NCBI RefSeq assembly: GCF_015679265.1
Contig: NZ_CP064942.1
Location: 310,001 to 374,000 of the forward strand
Direction: 5' to 3'
Length of the DNA: 64,000 nucleotides
Source of the DNA: Pontivivens ytuae
GTDB lineage: Bacteria; Pseudomonadota; Alphaproteobacteria; Rhodobacterales; Rhodobacteraceae
Positions within the stretch are counted from its first letter, which is position 1; every line of letters starts with the position of its first letter. The notes beneath the pieces are model-generated. The model was not told the DNA's origin, did no database searches, and saw nothing but the letters and a program-made list of their open reading frames with translations. The position numbers and the translations under genes are program-made. This document shows, in pieces, positions 27,167-35,365 of the stretch.

Positions 27167-27955
27167 ATGCCCCGCCTCGACGGAAAGCTCTGCGTCGTGA
27201 CCGGCGCGGCCCGCGGCATCGGCGCCGCGATCGCCCGCGCCTTCGTGGCGGAGGGGGCGGAGGTCGTGCTCACCGATCTCTCGGCGGAGGATCTCGCGCC
27301 GCTCGCGGACACGCTCGGCCAGCTCGCCCTGCCCCTCGACGTGGGGTCGGAGGAGGACTGGGCCGCCCTCGCCGACGCCGTGCCCGAATGCGACGTGGTG
27401 GTGAACAACGCGGGCATCACGGGGCTGGAGGACGGCGCGGTGCACGATCCGGAGCACGCGACACTCGCCGACTGGCAGGCGGTGCACCGGGTGAACACCG
27501 ACGGCACGTTCCTCGGCTGCCGCTATGCCATCAGGGCGATGAGGCCGCGCGGGGCGGGCTCGATCATCAACATCTCGTCCCGCTCGGGCGTTGTCGGCAT
27601 TCCCGCGGCCGCGGCCTATGCCGCGTCGAAGGCCGCGGTGCGCAACCACACGAAGAGCGTGGCGCTCTACTGCGCAGGCCAGGGGCTCAACATCCGCTGC
27701 AACTCGATCCACCCCGCAGCGGTCCTCACCCCGATGTGGGAGCCGATGCTGGGCGACGGCCCCGACCGGCAACAGCGCATGGACGCGCTGGTCGCCGACA
27801 CACCCATGCGCCGCTTCGGACGGCCGGAGGAGATCGCCGCCCTCTCCATCCTCCTCGCCTCCGACGAGTGCCCCTACATGACCGGAGCGGAACTGACGGT
27901 CGACGGCGGCATCCTCGCTGGCTCGGCCGGAGTGCCGGGTGGTGCGGAGGAGTGA
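27167..27955 (+). CDS. SDR-family oxidoreductase
   Basis: 262 residues. Cofactor motif 'TGAARGIG', '[11 protein letters not shown]', catalytic '[24 protein letters not shown]' (Ser...Tyr-x3-Lys), and C-terminal '[24 protein letters not shown]'. Asp in 'VVLTDLS' after strand 2 indicates NAD(H) preference. Similar enzymes include cyclopentanol/3-alpha-hydroxysteroid-type dehydrogenases, so substrate is open. ATG at 27167 has GAAAGGAAC upstream; a TTG at 27149 is in frame but lies on that ribosome site. Confidence 0.8.
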   Translation: MPRLDGKLCVVTGAARGIGAAIARAFVAEGAEVVLTDLSAEDLAPLADTLGQLALPLDVGSEEDWAALADAVPECDVVVNNAGITGLEDGAVHDPEHATLADWQAVHRVNTDGTFLGCRYAIRAMRPRGAGSIINISSRSGVVGIPAAAAYAASKAAVRNHTKSVALYCAGQGLNIRCNSIHPAAVLTPMWEPMLGDGPDRQQRMDALVADTPMRRFGRPEEIAALSILLASDECPYMTGAELTVDGGILAGSAGVPGGAEE

Positions 27956-28048
27956 GGGGCGGAGCGGGTGCGCATGTTAAAAAATCATAAAAAGAGAAGA
28001 GCGTCGGTGGCTGCTCTGCGGGACTTTCCTGACCTTAGATTTGCGCTC

Positions 28049-28441
28049 CTATACTGCCTCAGGGAGCAAAAACATGCTCCGCGCGTTTTCAGAATGTAGG
28101 CGGTCGTCCGCGTACCAACGCGCCAAAACGTTCTTAGACATCAAGTCGGGGTTTTCTGATACGAATGCCTTGAAATCGCGATGCGCTTTGGTCGCCAATC
28201 GTTCAGCGATCAGGCTCATAAATGCGTAGGTGATTGTCAGATTGAATTTCTGTGGCGAACCGGCCTTCGTTGCCAATTCTCGAATTCCCTTTGCGTAAAA
28301 CGCAGCAGCGTCAATGAAGTCGTATTTTCTCAAGAGATCATAAGCAACCTGAACATGTTCGGCATGGTGAAACATAGTGTTATCAATAGTTTGGGCCTCA
28401 AATGCTTGGGTAACTTCGGAAACTCTTTCTAATTTTCTCAT
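28049..28441 (-). CDS. Conserved hypothetical protein, HAEHV family
   Basis: 130 residues with lower GC than its neighbours. The pattern 'IDNTMFHHAEHVQVAYDLLRKY' and 'GIRELATKAGSPQKFNLTITYAFMSLIAERL' resembles a recurring family of small uncharacterised proteins with an H-x2-HV motif (FxHxxHVRVAWxYL) that I know only as hypothetical. Conserved His residues hint at metal or cofactor binding. Overlaps the RHH protein gene by 4 nt, so both are translated together. Confidence 0.65.
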   Translation of the reverse strand: MRKLERVSEVTQAFEAQTIDNTMFHHAEHVQVAYDLLRKYDFIDAAAFYAKGIRELATKAGSPQKFNLTITYAFMSLIAERLATKAHRDFKAFVSENPDLMSKNVLARWYADDRLHSENARSMFLLPEAV

Positions 28442-28689
28442 TCTTCAATGTCCTTGAATTTGTGACTGTCGTCAGCTGTCCAATCGAAGTCGTAGACGTT
28501 CTTGAGCTGGGCGATTTTCGCGATGGTATCAGCTGAGAAAGGCGGTTTGTTTTCAAAGCTATGCAAGGCAATTCCTTCGATGAGATCACCGACCGAAATT
28601 TCCAAGTGCTCGGCCAGCCCCTTGAGGACTTTCAAAAGGCGCTTTTCAATCCGGATGCCTGTTTGAGCACGTTCAATTTTCTTATCCAT
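28438..28689 (-). CDS. Ribbon-helix-helix-like small protein
   Basis: 83 residues. 'RAQTGIRIEKRLLKVLKGLAEHLEISVGDLIEGIALHSF' fits a ribbon-helix-helix DNA-binding fold (short strand, two helices) of the CopG type. The tail (LKNVYDFDWTADDSHKFKDIEE) is acidic. RHH proteins paired with a second small gene are often autoregulatory antitoxins, but the partner at 28049 does not resemble a known toxin. Low GC for this genome, suggesting transfer. Confidence 0.65.
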   Translation of the reverse strand: MDKKIERAQTGIRIEKRLLKVLKGLAEHLEISVGDLIEGIALHSFENKPPFSADTIAKIAQLKNVYDFDWTADDSHKFKDIEE

Positions 28690-28796
28690 TTCGTACCAAT
28701 GTACCTATATAACATGCGAGTCAATAGGGAACCTCAGGCTCAGAGCGCCTCCCATGCGATCCGGTGCCTAAGTCTGTTCCGGGCTCGCCTTCCAGT

Positions 28797-28850
28797 ACCC
28801 CGCCCTTCTTCTTTGTCCAAATACGCCCCGCGCGGCGCGCGGTCCGCCCT
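28797..28850. repeat. 3'-end element far from a gene end
   Basis: CTTCTTCTTTGTCCAAATACGCC followed by a GC hairpin (CCGCGC/GCGCGG). It is the same kind of element as at 21938 and 24772 but here lies between divergent starts, which would fit an insertion of the RHH/hypothetical pair between the SDR and its own 3' element. Confidence 0.5.
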
Positions 28851-28915
28851 CTCGGCCCTTACCAGACGGCCTGCCCCCGTGCTATGCGATTTCAGACACT
28901 TGCCGGAGCTTCCCG

Positions 28916-30313
28916 ATGTCCACCCGCAATCCGCTCAGCCTCACCGCCTCGCCCCAGATCGACGGTGCGGCCCCCGATGCGCTGGAGCGGCTGCGCGGCT
29001 GGTGCTCAGAATACGGGGTGGAGGAGATCGAGTGCGTGATCCCCGACATGGCCGGGATCGCGCGCGGCAAGGTGATGCCCGCGGCGAAGTTCCTGCGGGA
29101 GCCCGGCGTGCGCCTGCCGATGTCCACCTTCTTCGCCACCATCAACGGCGATTATACCGAGGAGGTCGGCCCGCAGCTCTACACCGACCCGGACCTCGTG
29201 CTCACCCCCGATTTCAACGCGGTCCGCGCGGTGCCCTGGGCCAACGACCGCTCCCTTCAGATCATGCATGACGTGGAGCGGGAGGACGGCTCGCCCTTTG
29301 AGATCGCGCCGCGCCAGGTCCTGCGCCGGGTGGTGGACCTCTATGCCGAGCGCGGCTGGCACCCGGTCGTGGCCCCCGAGCTCGAATTCTACCTCGTGAA
29401 GCCCAACACCGATCCCGACTACCCGCTCGAGCCGCCCGTCGGCCGTTCCGGTCGGCAGAGCCACGGCAACCAGGCGTTCTCGCTCTCGGCCGTGGACGAA
29501 TATGACGAGGTGATCGAGCTCATCTACGACTATGCCGACGCGCAGAACCTCCAGATCGACACGATCATTCAGGAGGCGGGGCCGGCACAGCTCGAGATCA
29601 ACCTCCTCCATGGCGATCCGGTGAAGCTCGCCGACGAGGTCTTCCTCTACAAGCGCCTGATCCGGGAGGCGGCGCTGCGCTGTGGCACCTACGCGACCTT
29701 CATGGCGAAGCCCTACGGCAACCAGGTCGGCTCCGCCATGCATATCCATGTGAGCGTCACGGACGGGGACGGGCAGAACATCTTTTCCGACGCGGACGGG
29801 CGGCCCACGGAAGCGCATGACGCCTTCGTCGGCGGGCAGCAGACGCATTTCCACGCGGCGACCGTTCTGGTCGCACCTTACGTGAACTCCTACCGCCGGC
29901 TGATCCCCGGCTGGTCCGCGCCGATCAACCTCGACTGGGGGGAGGACAATAGGACAACCGGACTGCGGTCCCCCCGCGCCGCCCCCGGTGCGCGGCGGGT
30001 GGAGAACCGGGTGGCCGGGGCCGATGCGAACCCCTACCTCGCGCTCGCCGCGACGCTCGCATGCGGGTACCTCGGCCTCACGCAGAACCTCGCGCCGCGG
30101 GTACTGGTCAAGGGCAACTCCTACAGCCGCGACCGCGACCTGCCGTTCTCCCTGCTCGATGCGACCACCGCGCTGGATGAGAGCAAGGACCTGCGCGGCG
30201 TCCTCGGCGACAGCTTCGTGGACACCTTCACTGCCGTAAAGCGCTCGGAATACGAGCAGTTCATGCAGGTGATCTCCCCATGGGAGCGGCAGCACCTCCT
30301 CTTGAACGTCTGA
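28916..30313 (+). CDS. puuA: Glutamine-synthetase-family gamma-glutamylpolyamine ligase (PuuA-like)
   Basis: 465 residues. Glutamine synthetase fold: N-terminal beta-grasp ('VECVIPDMAGIARGKVMPAAKFL' region), catalytic core with 'PELEFYLV', 'QEAGPAQLEINLLHGDPV', 'AKPYGNQVGSAMHIHVS', 'NRTTGLRSPRAAPGARRVENRVAGADANPYLALAA'. 'ARGK' and the 'HIHVS' segment are typical of PuuA and related gamma-glutamylamide ligases and not of GlnA. It would ligate glutamate to putrescine (first step of the Puu pathway), consistent with the polyamine importer nearby. Substrate is inferred from context. Confidence 0.82.
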   Translation: MSTRNPLSLTASPQIDGAAPDALERLRGWCSEYGVEEIECVIPDMAGIARGKVMPAAKFLREPGVRLPMSTFFATINGDYTEEVGPQLYTDPDLVLTPDFNAVRAVPWANDRSLQIMHDVEREDGSPFEIAPRQVLRRVVDLYAERGWHPVVAPELEFYLVKPNTDPDYPLEPPVGRSGRQSHGNQAFSLSAVDEYDEVIELIYDYADAQNLQIDTIIQEAGPAQLEINLLHGDPVKLADEVFLYKRLIREAALRCGTYATFMAKPYGNQVGSAMHIHVSVTDGDGQNIFSDADGRPTEAHDAFVGGQQTHFHAATVLVAPYVNSYRRLIPGWSAPINLDWGEDNRTTGLRSPRAAPGARRVENRVAGADANPYLALAATLACGYLGLTQNLAPRVLVKGNSYSRDRDLPFSLLDATTALDESKDLRGVLGDSFVDTFTAVKRSEYEQFMQVISPWERQHLLLNV

Positions 30314-30364
30314 CTTTCCCGGCCCTTTCCACGCCCTAGCTCCCTCGCCAAAGGAGCGCGTGTG

Positions 30365-31273
30365 ATGGACGAGACCGGCTTTCTGTCCCTGATGATGACC
30401 GAGATCGAGACCTATGCCGCGGGCGTGGTCGAGGCGGCACCCCGGATCGCGGCGGCGGTCCTCGTCATCCTGCTCACCTGGATCATCGTGCGGCTCGTGC
30501 GCTGGATCGTCTCGCGCGTCACGCAGCGCGCGCGGATGCGGCGGAACTTGCGCGACGTGCTGATGATGCTGTCGGGCATCGCGATCTGGGTGGTGGGGCT
30601 GTTGATTTCCTCTACGATCCTGTTCCCCTCCGTCACGCCGGGCAGGGCGCTGACGACGCTGGGGCTCGGCTCGGTCGCGGTGGGCTTCGCCTTCAAGGAC
30701 GTGTTCGAGAACTTCCTCGCGGGGCTCCTCATCCTGCTGCGAGAGCCCTTCAAGATCGGGGATCACATCTGGTCGGACGAGGCCGGGATCGAGGGGCAGG
30801 TGGAGGACATCACCATCCGCGACACCCGGATCCGGCAGACCGACGGGCAGCTCGCCGTCATGCCCAACGCGCAGCTCTTCCAGAACCCCGTCGTCGTGCG
30901 CACGGATACGGAGCTGCGCCGCACCAGCATCATCTGCGGTGTGGCGTATGGCGAGGATGTGGACGCGGCGCGGGATGTGATCCTGGAGGCCGTGCGCAAT
31001 GTCGACAGCGTGCGCAACGACGTGCGCGACGTGCAGGTCTTTGCCCAGGCCTTCGGCGCGTCCTCCATCGATTTCGAGATCGCGTGGTGGACCGGATCGC
31101 GGCCCCTCGACATCCGCGCGAGCCGCGATCAGGTGGTCGCCGCGGTCAAGCGCGCGCTCGACGAGGCGGGGATCGAGATCCCCTTCCCCTACCGCACCCT
31201 GACCTTCAAGGCAGACAGCCCGGTGCCTTTGCCTGAGGCGAGGAACGAGGCCGAGGCGCCTTCCACAGCGTGA
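30365..31273 (+). CDS. Small-conductance mechanosensitive channel (MscS family)
   Basis: 302 residues. Three hydrophobic segments in the first 110 residues, then the pore-lining and beta-domain signature 'LGLGSVAVGFAFKDVFENFLAGLLILLREPFKIGDHIW', followed by 'VEDITIRDTRIRQTDGQLAVMPNAQLFQNPVV'. It forms a heptameric pressure valve in the inner membrane. Standard length for MscS. ATG at 30365, 8 nt after AAGGAG; a GTG at 30362 is also possible. Confidence 0.9.
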   Translation: MDETGFLSLMMTEIETYAAGVVEAAPRIAAAVLVILLTWIIVRLVRWIVSRVTQRARMRRNLRDVLMMLSGIAIWVVGLLISSTILFPSVTPGRALTTLGLGSVAVGFAFKDVFENFLAGLLILLREPFKIGDHIWSDEAGIEGQVEDITIRDTRIRQTDGQLAVMPNAQLFQNPVVVRTDTELRRTSIICGVAYGEDVDAARDVILEAVRNVDSVRNDVRDVQVFAQAFGASSIDFEIAWWTGSRPLDIRASRDQVVAAVKRALDEAGIEIPFPYRTLTFKADSPVPLPEARNEAEAPSTA

Positions 31274-31370
31274 AACGATGCTCCTCATCTGAACTTATGC
31301 CTGCAAGTGTCTTCGCCCGTTGCAGCTTCGACCTTGCGCAGGCCCGGAAGGGGTGCGCAGGCTTTTACCC

Positions 31371-32249
31371 ATGATCGTCGTCTTCGGCTCGATAAACCTG
31401 GATCTCGTGGTTCCCGTCGCGCGCCTGCCCGCGCCGGGCGAGACCGTGAGCGGTGGCGCCTACCGGATGCATCCCGGGGGCAAGGGCGCGAACCAGGCAG
31501 TCGCCGCCGCCCGGGCAGGCGCCAGGGTGGCGATGATCGGCGCGGTGGGCAAGGACGCCTTCGCGGCGCCCGCGCTCGGCGGATTGCAGGCGGCGGGCGT
31601 CGATTGCAGCGGGGTCGCGGAGGTGAGCGCGCCCACCGGCCTCGCCCTGATCGGCGTGGCCGCGGATGGCGAGAACAGCATCATCGTCGCCCCCGGCGCG
31701 AACGCCGTCGCCAAGGCGCGCGACTTGCCCGCGGGCGGCATCCTCGTCACCCAGAACGAGATCGCCGCGGAAGCGGTCGCCGAGGCGCATACCGCAGCGC
31801 AGAGGCGCCTGCGCGTGATCCACAACGCCGCCCCTGCGCGCGAGATCACGGCGGACGCGCTGGCCCAAATCGAGATCCTCGTGATGAACGAGAGCGAGGC
31901 CTACGCGACCGCCCGGCAGTTCGACCTCTCCCGCGCCACGGCGGAGGGGGCGGCGAAGGCGATCGCCGCCGCGCATGACGTGACCACCGTGGTCACGCTC
32001 GGCGCACAGGGGGCCACGGCCTTCGAGGGGGGGCTGGTACACCGCGTCTCCGCGCCCAGCATCATCCCGGTGGACACAACCGGCGCGGGCGACTGCTTCA
32101 CCGGCGTGCTCGCCGCCGGGCTCGACGCCGGGCTCCCCCTGCCCGATGCGCTGCGCCGCGCGGCGGTCGCCGGCGCGCTCGCCTGTACGGCCGAAGGCGC
32201 GCAATCGGCGATGCCGGATGCCGCCGCCATCGACAAGCTGATGCGGTAG
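31371..32249 (+). CDS. rbsK: PfkB-family sugar kinase (ribokinase-like)
   Basis: 292 residues. N-terminal 'VFGSINLDLVVPVARLPAPGETV' and 'HPGGKGANQAVAAARAGA' (PfkB signature 1) and C-terminal 'PVDTTGAGDCFTGVLAAGL' (signature 2, with catalytic Asp in GAGD). Phosphorylates ribose or a similar sugar. It is convergent with frcA; in Sinorhizobium the fructose importer operon frcBCAK also includes a kinase, so this could be the FrcK counterpart. An upstream in-frame start at 31320 lacks homology and was rejected. Confidence 0.82.
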   Translation: MIVVFGSINLDLVVPVARLPAPGETVSGGAYRMHPGGKGANQAVAAARAGARVAMIGAVGKDAFAAPALGGLQAAGVDCSGVAEVSAPTGLALIGVAADGENSIIVAPGANAVAKARDLPAGGILVTQNEIAAEAVAEAHTAAQRRLRVIHNAAPAREITADALAQIEILVMNESEAYATARQFDLSRATAEGAAKAIAAAHDVTTVVTLGAQGATAFEGGLVHRVSAPSIIPVDTTGAGDCFTGVLAAGLDAGLPLPDALRRAAVAGALACTAEGAQSAMPDAAAIDKLMR

Positions 32250-32260
32250 CGTGCCGAACG

Positions 32261-32281
32261 GCCCCGGATCGGGTCCGGGGC
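32261..32281. terminator. Bidirectional hairpin between the kinase and frcA
   Basis: GCCCCGGA-tcggg-TCCGGGGC, perfect 8-bp stem in a 38-nt convergent gap. Probably terminates both transcripts. No T-run. Confidence 0.55.
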
Positions 32282-32287
32282 GGTCGC

Positions 32288-33061
32288 TTAGGCGGCTTCG
32301 GCCGGCGGCTCCTTCGCCCCGGTCATGAAGGCAACCGCATCGGACATCGAATAAGCCTTCGGATCGATCACGCAGAGGCGGCGGCCCAGCCGGTGGACGT
32401 GGATCCGGTCCGCGACCTCGAACACATGCGGCATGTTGTGGGAGATCAGCACGATCGGCATCCCCCGGCCGCGCACATCGTTGATGAGTTCGAGCACCCG
32501 CCGGCTCTCCTTCACGCCCAGCGCGGCCGTCGGCTCGTCCATGATGATGACCTTGGAGCCGAAGGCGGCGGCGCGGGCAACGGCGACCCCCTGCCGCTGG
32601 CCGCCGGACAGGGTCTCCACCGACTGATTGATGTTCTGGATCGTCATCAGCCCCAGTTCGGAGAGCTTGTCGCGCGCCTGCCGCTCCATCTCCTTCCGGT
32701 CGAGACGGCGGAGGAGCTTGCCCATCAGGCCCGGTTTCCGAAGCTCCCGTCCCATGAACATGTTGTCGGCGATCGACAGCGCGGGGGACAGCGCGAGGTT
32801 CTGGTAGACCGTCTCGATCCCGACCTCGCGCGCGTCCTGCGGGGCGTGGAAATCCACCACCTGCCCGTCGAGCCGGATCTCCCCCGCATCTGGCCGCACG
32901 GCCCCCGACAGCGCCTTGATCAGCGAGGTCTTTCCGGCGCCGTTGTCGCCGATCACCGCCAGCACCTCGCCGGGATAGAGGTCGAAATCGGCGCGGTCGA
33001 GGGCCGTCACCCGGCCGTAGCGCTTCACGAGCCCGCGGGCGGTGAGGATGGGGGCGCTCAT
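32288..33061 (-). CDS. frcA: Fructose ABC importer ATP-binding protein
   Basis: 257 residues, a single ABC domain rather than the duplicated RbsA type. Walker A 'GDNGAGKTSLIKALSGA', 'VETLSGGQRQGVAVARAAAFGSKVIIMDEPTAALG' and 'IVLISHNMPHVFEVADRIHVHRLGRRLCVI' match FrcA closely, including 'MSDAVAFMTGAKEPP' at the end. Overlaps frcC by 4 nt (ATGA). Energises uptake of fructose, possibly also mannose and ribose. Confidence 0.87.
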   Translation of the reverse strand: MSAPILTARGLVKRYGRVTALDRADFDLYPGEVLAVIGDNGAGKTSLIKALSGAVRPDAGEIRLDGQVVDFHAPQDAREVGIETVYQNLALSPALSIADNMFMGRELRKPGLMGKLLRRLDRKEMERQARDKLSELGLMTIQNINQSVETLSGGQRQGVAVARAAAFGSKVIIMDEPTAALGVKESRRVLELINDVRGRGMPIVLISHNMPHVFEVADRIHVHRLGRRLCVIDPKAYSMSDAVAFMTGAKEPPAEAA

Positions 33062-34131
33062 GACGACACCTTCCGGATCCACTGGTCCACGGCGACGGCG
33101 GCGATGATCAGCACGCCGATCATCAGGTAGGTCCATTGCGGATCGGTCCCCATCAGGCGCAGGCCCAGCGAGAACACGCCAACGATCAGGCCGCCGAACA
33201 GCATCCCGAGGATCGAGCCGCGTCCGCCGAAGAGCGAGATGCCCCCAATCACCACGGCGGTGATGCTCTCGATATTCGCGAACTGCCCCGCGGTGGGCGA
33301 GACGGAGCCGATGCGGCCCACCAGCACCCAGCCCGCGAGCGCGCAGATCAGACCGGAAAGGACATAGACGGAGATCAGCGTGTGTTTTACCCGCACGCCC
33401 GACAGCTCCGCCGCGTCCGGATCGTCGCCGATGGCGTAGACATGCCTGCCCCACGCGGTCTGCGTCAGCACATAGTGCAGCCCCAGCACCAGCAGCACCA
33501 TCGCGATGGCGCCATAGGTGAAGACCGCACCCCCGATCTCGATCCGCTCGCCGAAGAACTGGAGCAGAGGCGCCTGCTCCGCGATCTCCTGGCTGCGGAT
33601 GGTCTCGTTAGCGGAATAGAGGAAATTCGCTGCCAACACGATCTGCCACATGCCCAGCGTCACGATGAAGGGCGGCAGGCGCATGATCGCCACCAGCACC
33701 CCGTTGATGAAGCCGCAGAGCGCGCCCACGGCAAAGCCGCAGAGCACCGCGATCTCCGGCGGCAGGCCGTAGCGGAAGGCGAACTGGCCCATGACGACCG
33801 AGCTCAGCACCATGATCGCGCCCACGCTCAGGTCGATCCCCGCGGTCAGGATCACCAGCGTCTGGGCCGAGCCCACGATGCCGATCACCGCCACCTGCTG
33901 GAGCACCAGCGTCAGCGCGAAGGGGGAGAAGAAGCGTTCCCCGACCAGCAGGCCGAAGGTCAGAACGCTCGCCACCAGCACGATCAGCGGCACCGCCGAG
34001 GGCGTCGAATGCAGGAAGCCGTGGATGCGGTAGAGCGGACCCCGGCCGCCCTCGAAGCTCGCCACGTCGGTGGAGCTGCCCTCCAGCCCGGATTCGTAGT
34101 CGTCGCGGGACGGGCCCGTCGTCTCGGTCAT
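33058..34131 (-). CDS. frcC: Fructose ABC importer permease
   Basis: 357 residues with about ten hydrophobic segments. N-terminal cytoplasmic stretch of about 45 residues, then 'HSTPSAVPLIVLVASVLTFGLLVGERFFSPFALTLVLQQVAVIGIVGSAQTLVILTAGIDLSVGAIM', the RbsC/FrcC-type core. 'GDDPDAAELSGVRVKHTLISVYVLSG' is the conserved cytoplasmic loop for ATPase contact. Same operon as frcB (80-nt gap) and frcA. Confidence 0.85.
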   Translation of the reverse strand: MTETTGPSRDDYESGLEGSSTDVASFEGGRGPLYRIHGFLHSTPSAVPLIVLVASVLTFGLLVGERFFSPFALTLVLQQVAVIGIVGSAQTLVILTAGIDLSVGAIMVLSSVVMGQFAFRYGLPPEIAVLCGFAVGALCGFINGVLVAIMRLPPFIVTLGMWQIVLAANFLYSANETIRSQEIAEQAPLLQFFGERIEIGGAVFTYGAIAMVLLVLGLHYVLTQTAWGRHVYAIGDDPDAAELSGVRVKHTLISVYVLSGLICALAGWVLVGRIGSVSPTAGQFANIESITAVVIGGISLFGGRGSILGMLFGGLIVGVFSLGLRLMGTDPQWTYLMIGVLIIAAVAVDQWIRKVSS

Positions 34132-34211
34132 GTTCTCCTCCCGTCGGCGGCCTCTTCGCGGGCCTTGGCGCGGGCGATCCTGCCGCCCGCGCCGATGCTA
34201 TCACGAAAGGC

Positions 34212-35219
34212 TCAGCCCCAGCAGAGGTCCATGCCTTCCTCGACGCTGATCGACTCCACGCCGTCGGCGGGCTGGTCGGTGACCAGCGCCACGCCGGTGT
34301 CGAAGAACTCCTTGCCGGGCGTGTTCTCCGGCAACGTGCCGTCGGCGGCATAGGCGGCGATCGCCTCGATGCCGAGGGAGGCCATCAGCAGCGGGTACTG
34401 CTGGGAGGTCGCCCCGATCACGCCGTCCGCAACGTTCTGCACGCCGGGGCAGCCGCCATCGACGGAGACGATGAGCACGTCATCCTGCCGCCCGAAGGCA
34501 CGCAGCGCCTCGTAAGCTCCGGCCGCGGCGGGCTCGTTGATGGTGTAGACCACGTTGATCTCCGGATCCTGCGTCAGCAGGTTCTCCATTGCGGTGCGGC
34601 CGCCCTCCTCGTTCCCGGCGGTCACCTCGTTGCCGACGATGCGCGGATCGGTCTCGTCGCCCCAGCGGTTCGGATCGCCGAGGTCGATGCCGAAGCCCTG
34701 CAGGAAGCCCTGGTCGCGCAACACGCCGACCGACGGCTGCGATACGGCGAGGTCGAGCATCGCGATCTTCGCGTTCGCCGCCTCATCGCCCAGCGTCGCC
34801 GCGGCCCATTGGCCGATCAGCTCCCCGGCGAGGAAGTTGTCGGTGGCAAAGGTCGCATCCGCCGCATCGATCGGCTCCAGCGGGGTGTCGAGCGCGATGA
34901 CGAGGATGCCTGCGTCGCGCGCCTGCTGGACCGCCGGCACGATCGCCGCGGTGTCCGACGCGGTGATCAGGATGCCGTCGGCCCCCGCCGCGATGCAGGT
35001 CTCGATCGCGGCCACCTGGCTTTCGTGGTCGCCGTCGATGCGGCCCGCATAGGAGTTGAGGGTGATGCCGAGCTCCGCGGCCTTGGCCTCCGCGCCCTCC
35101 TTCATCTTCACGAAGAACGGGTTGGTGTCGGTCTTGGTGATGAGGCAGGCCGATTGCGCCAGCGCGCCGGTCGCCCCGAACGACAGGACAAGCCCTGCCG
35201 CGATGCCGAATGCTTTCAT
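34212..35219 (-). CDS. frcB: Fructose/ribose-type periplasmic binding protein
   Basis: 335 residues. Sec signal '[21 protein letters not shown]', then a type I sugar-binding fold: '[21 protein letters not shown]', '[15 protein letters not shown]', '[16 protein letters not shown]'-like segment ([11 protein letters not shown]). Matches FrcB-type proteins. Strong ribosome site GGGAGGATAG before ATG. First gene of the leftward frcBCA operon. Confidence 0.85.
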   Translation of the reverse strand: MKAFGIAAGLVLSFGATGALAQSACLITKTDTNPFFVKMKEGAEAKAAELGITLNSYAGRIDGDHESQVAAIETCIAAGADGILITASDTAAIVPAVQQARDAGILVIALDTPLEPIDAADATFATDNFLAGELIGQWAAATLGDEAANAKIAMLDLAVSQPSVGVLRDQGFLQGFGIDLGDPNRWGDETDPRIVGNEVTAGNEEGGRTAMENLLTQDPEINVVYTINEPAAAGAYEALRAFGRQDDVLIVSVDGGCPGVQNVADGVIGATSQQYPLLMASLGIEAIAAYAADGTLPENTPGKEFFDTGVALVTDQPADGVESISVEEGMDLCWG

Positions 35220-35365
35220 TCTATCCTCCCAGAGTGGATCCACACCGGGCGGGCTGCGGCTATCGCTCGTTCTGCGGCCACCCGGCGGAGGAGACCCGGC
35301 GGCCGGGCCCTCCCCAACGTCAGATGACACACGGCGAAGTTGCTTTCGTCAACAAAAGGTTGGGC

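Noticed and set aside
29006..31288. Minus-strand frame of 760 codons
   Set aside because: Runs opposite the PuuA-like and MscS genes, both certain; no recognisable domain.
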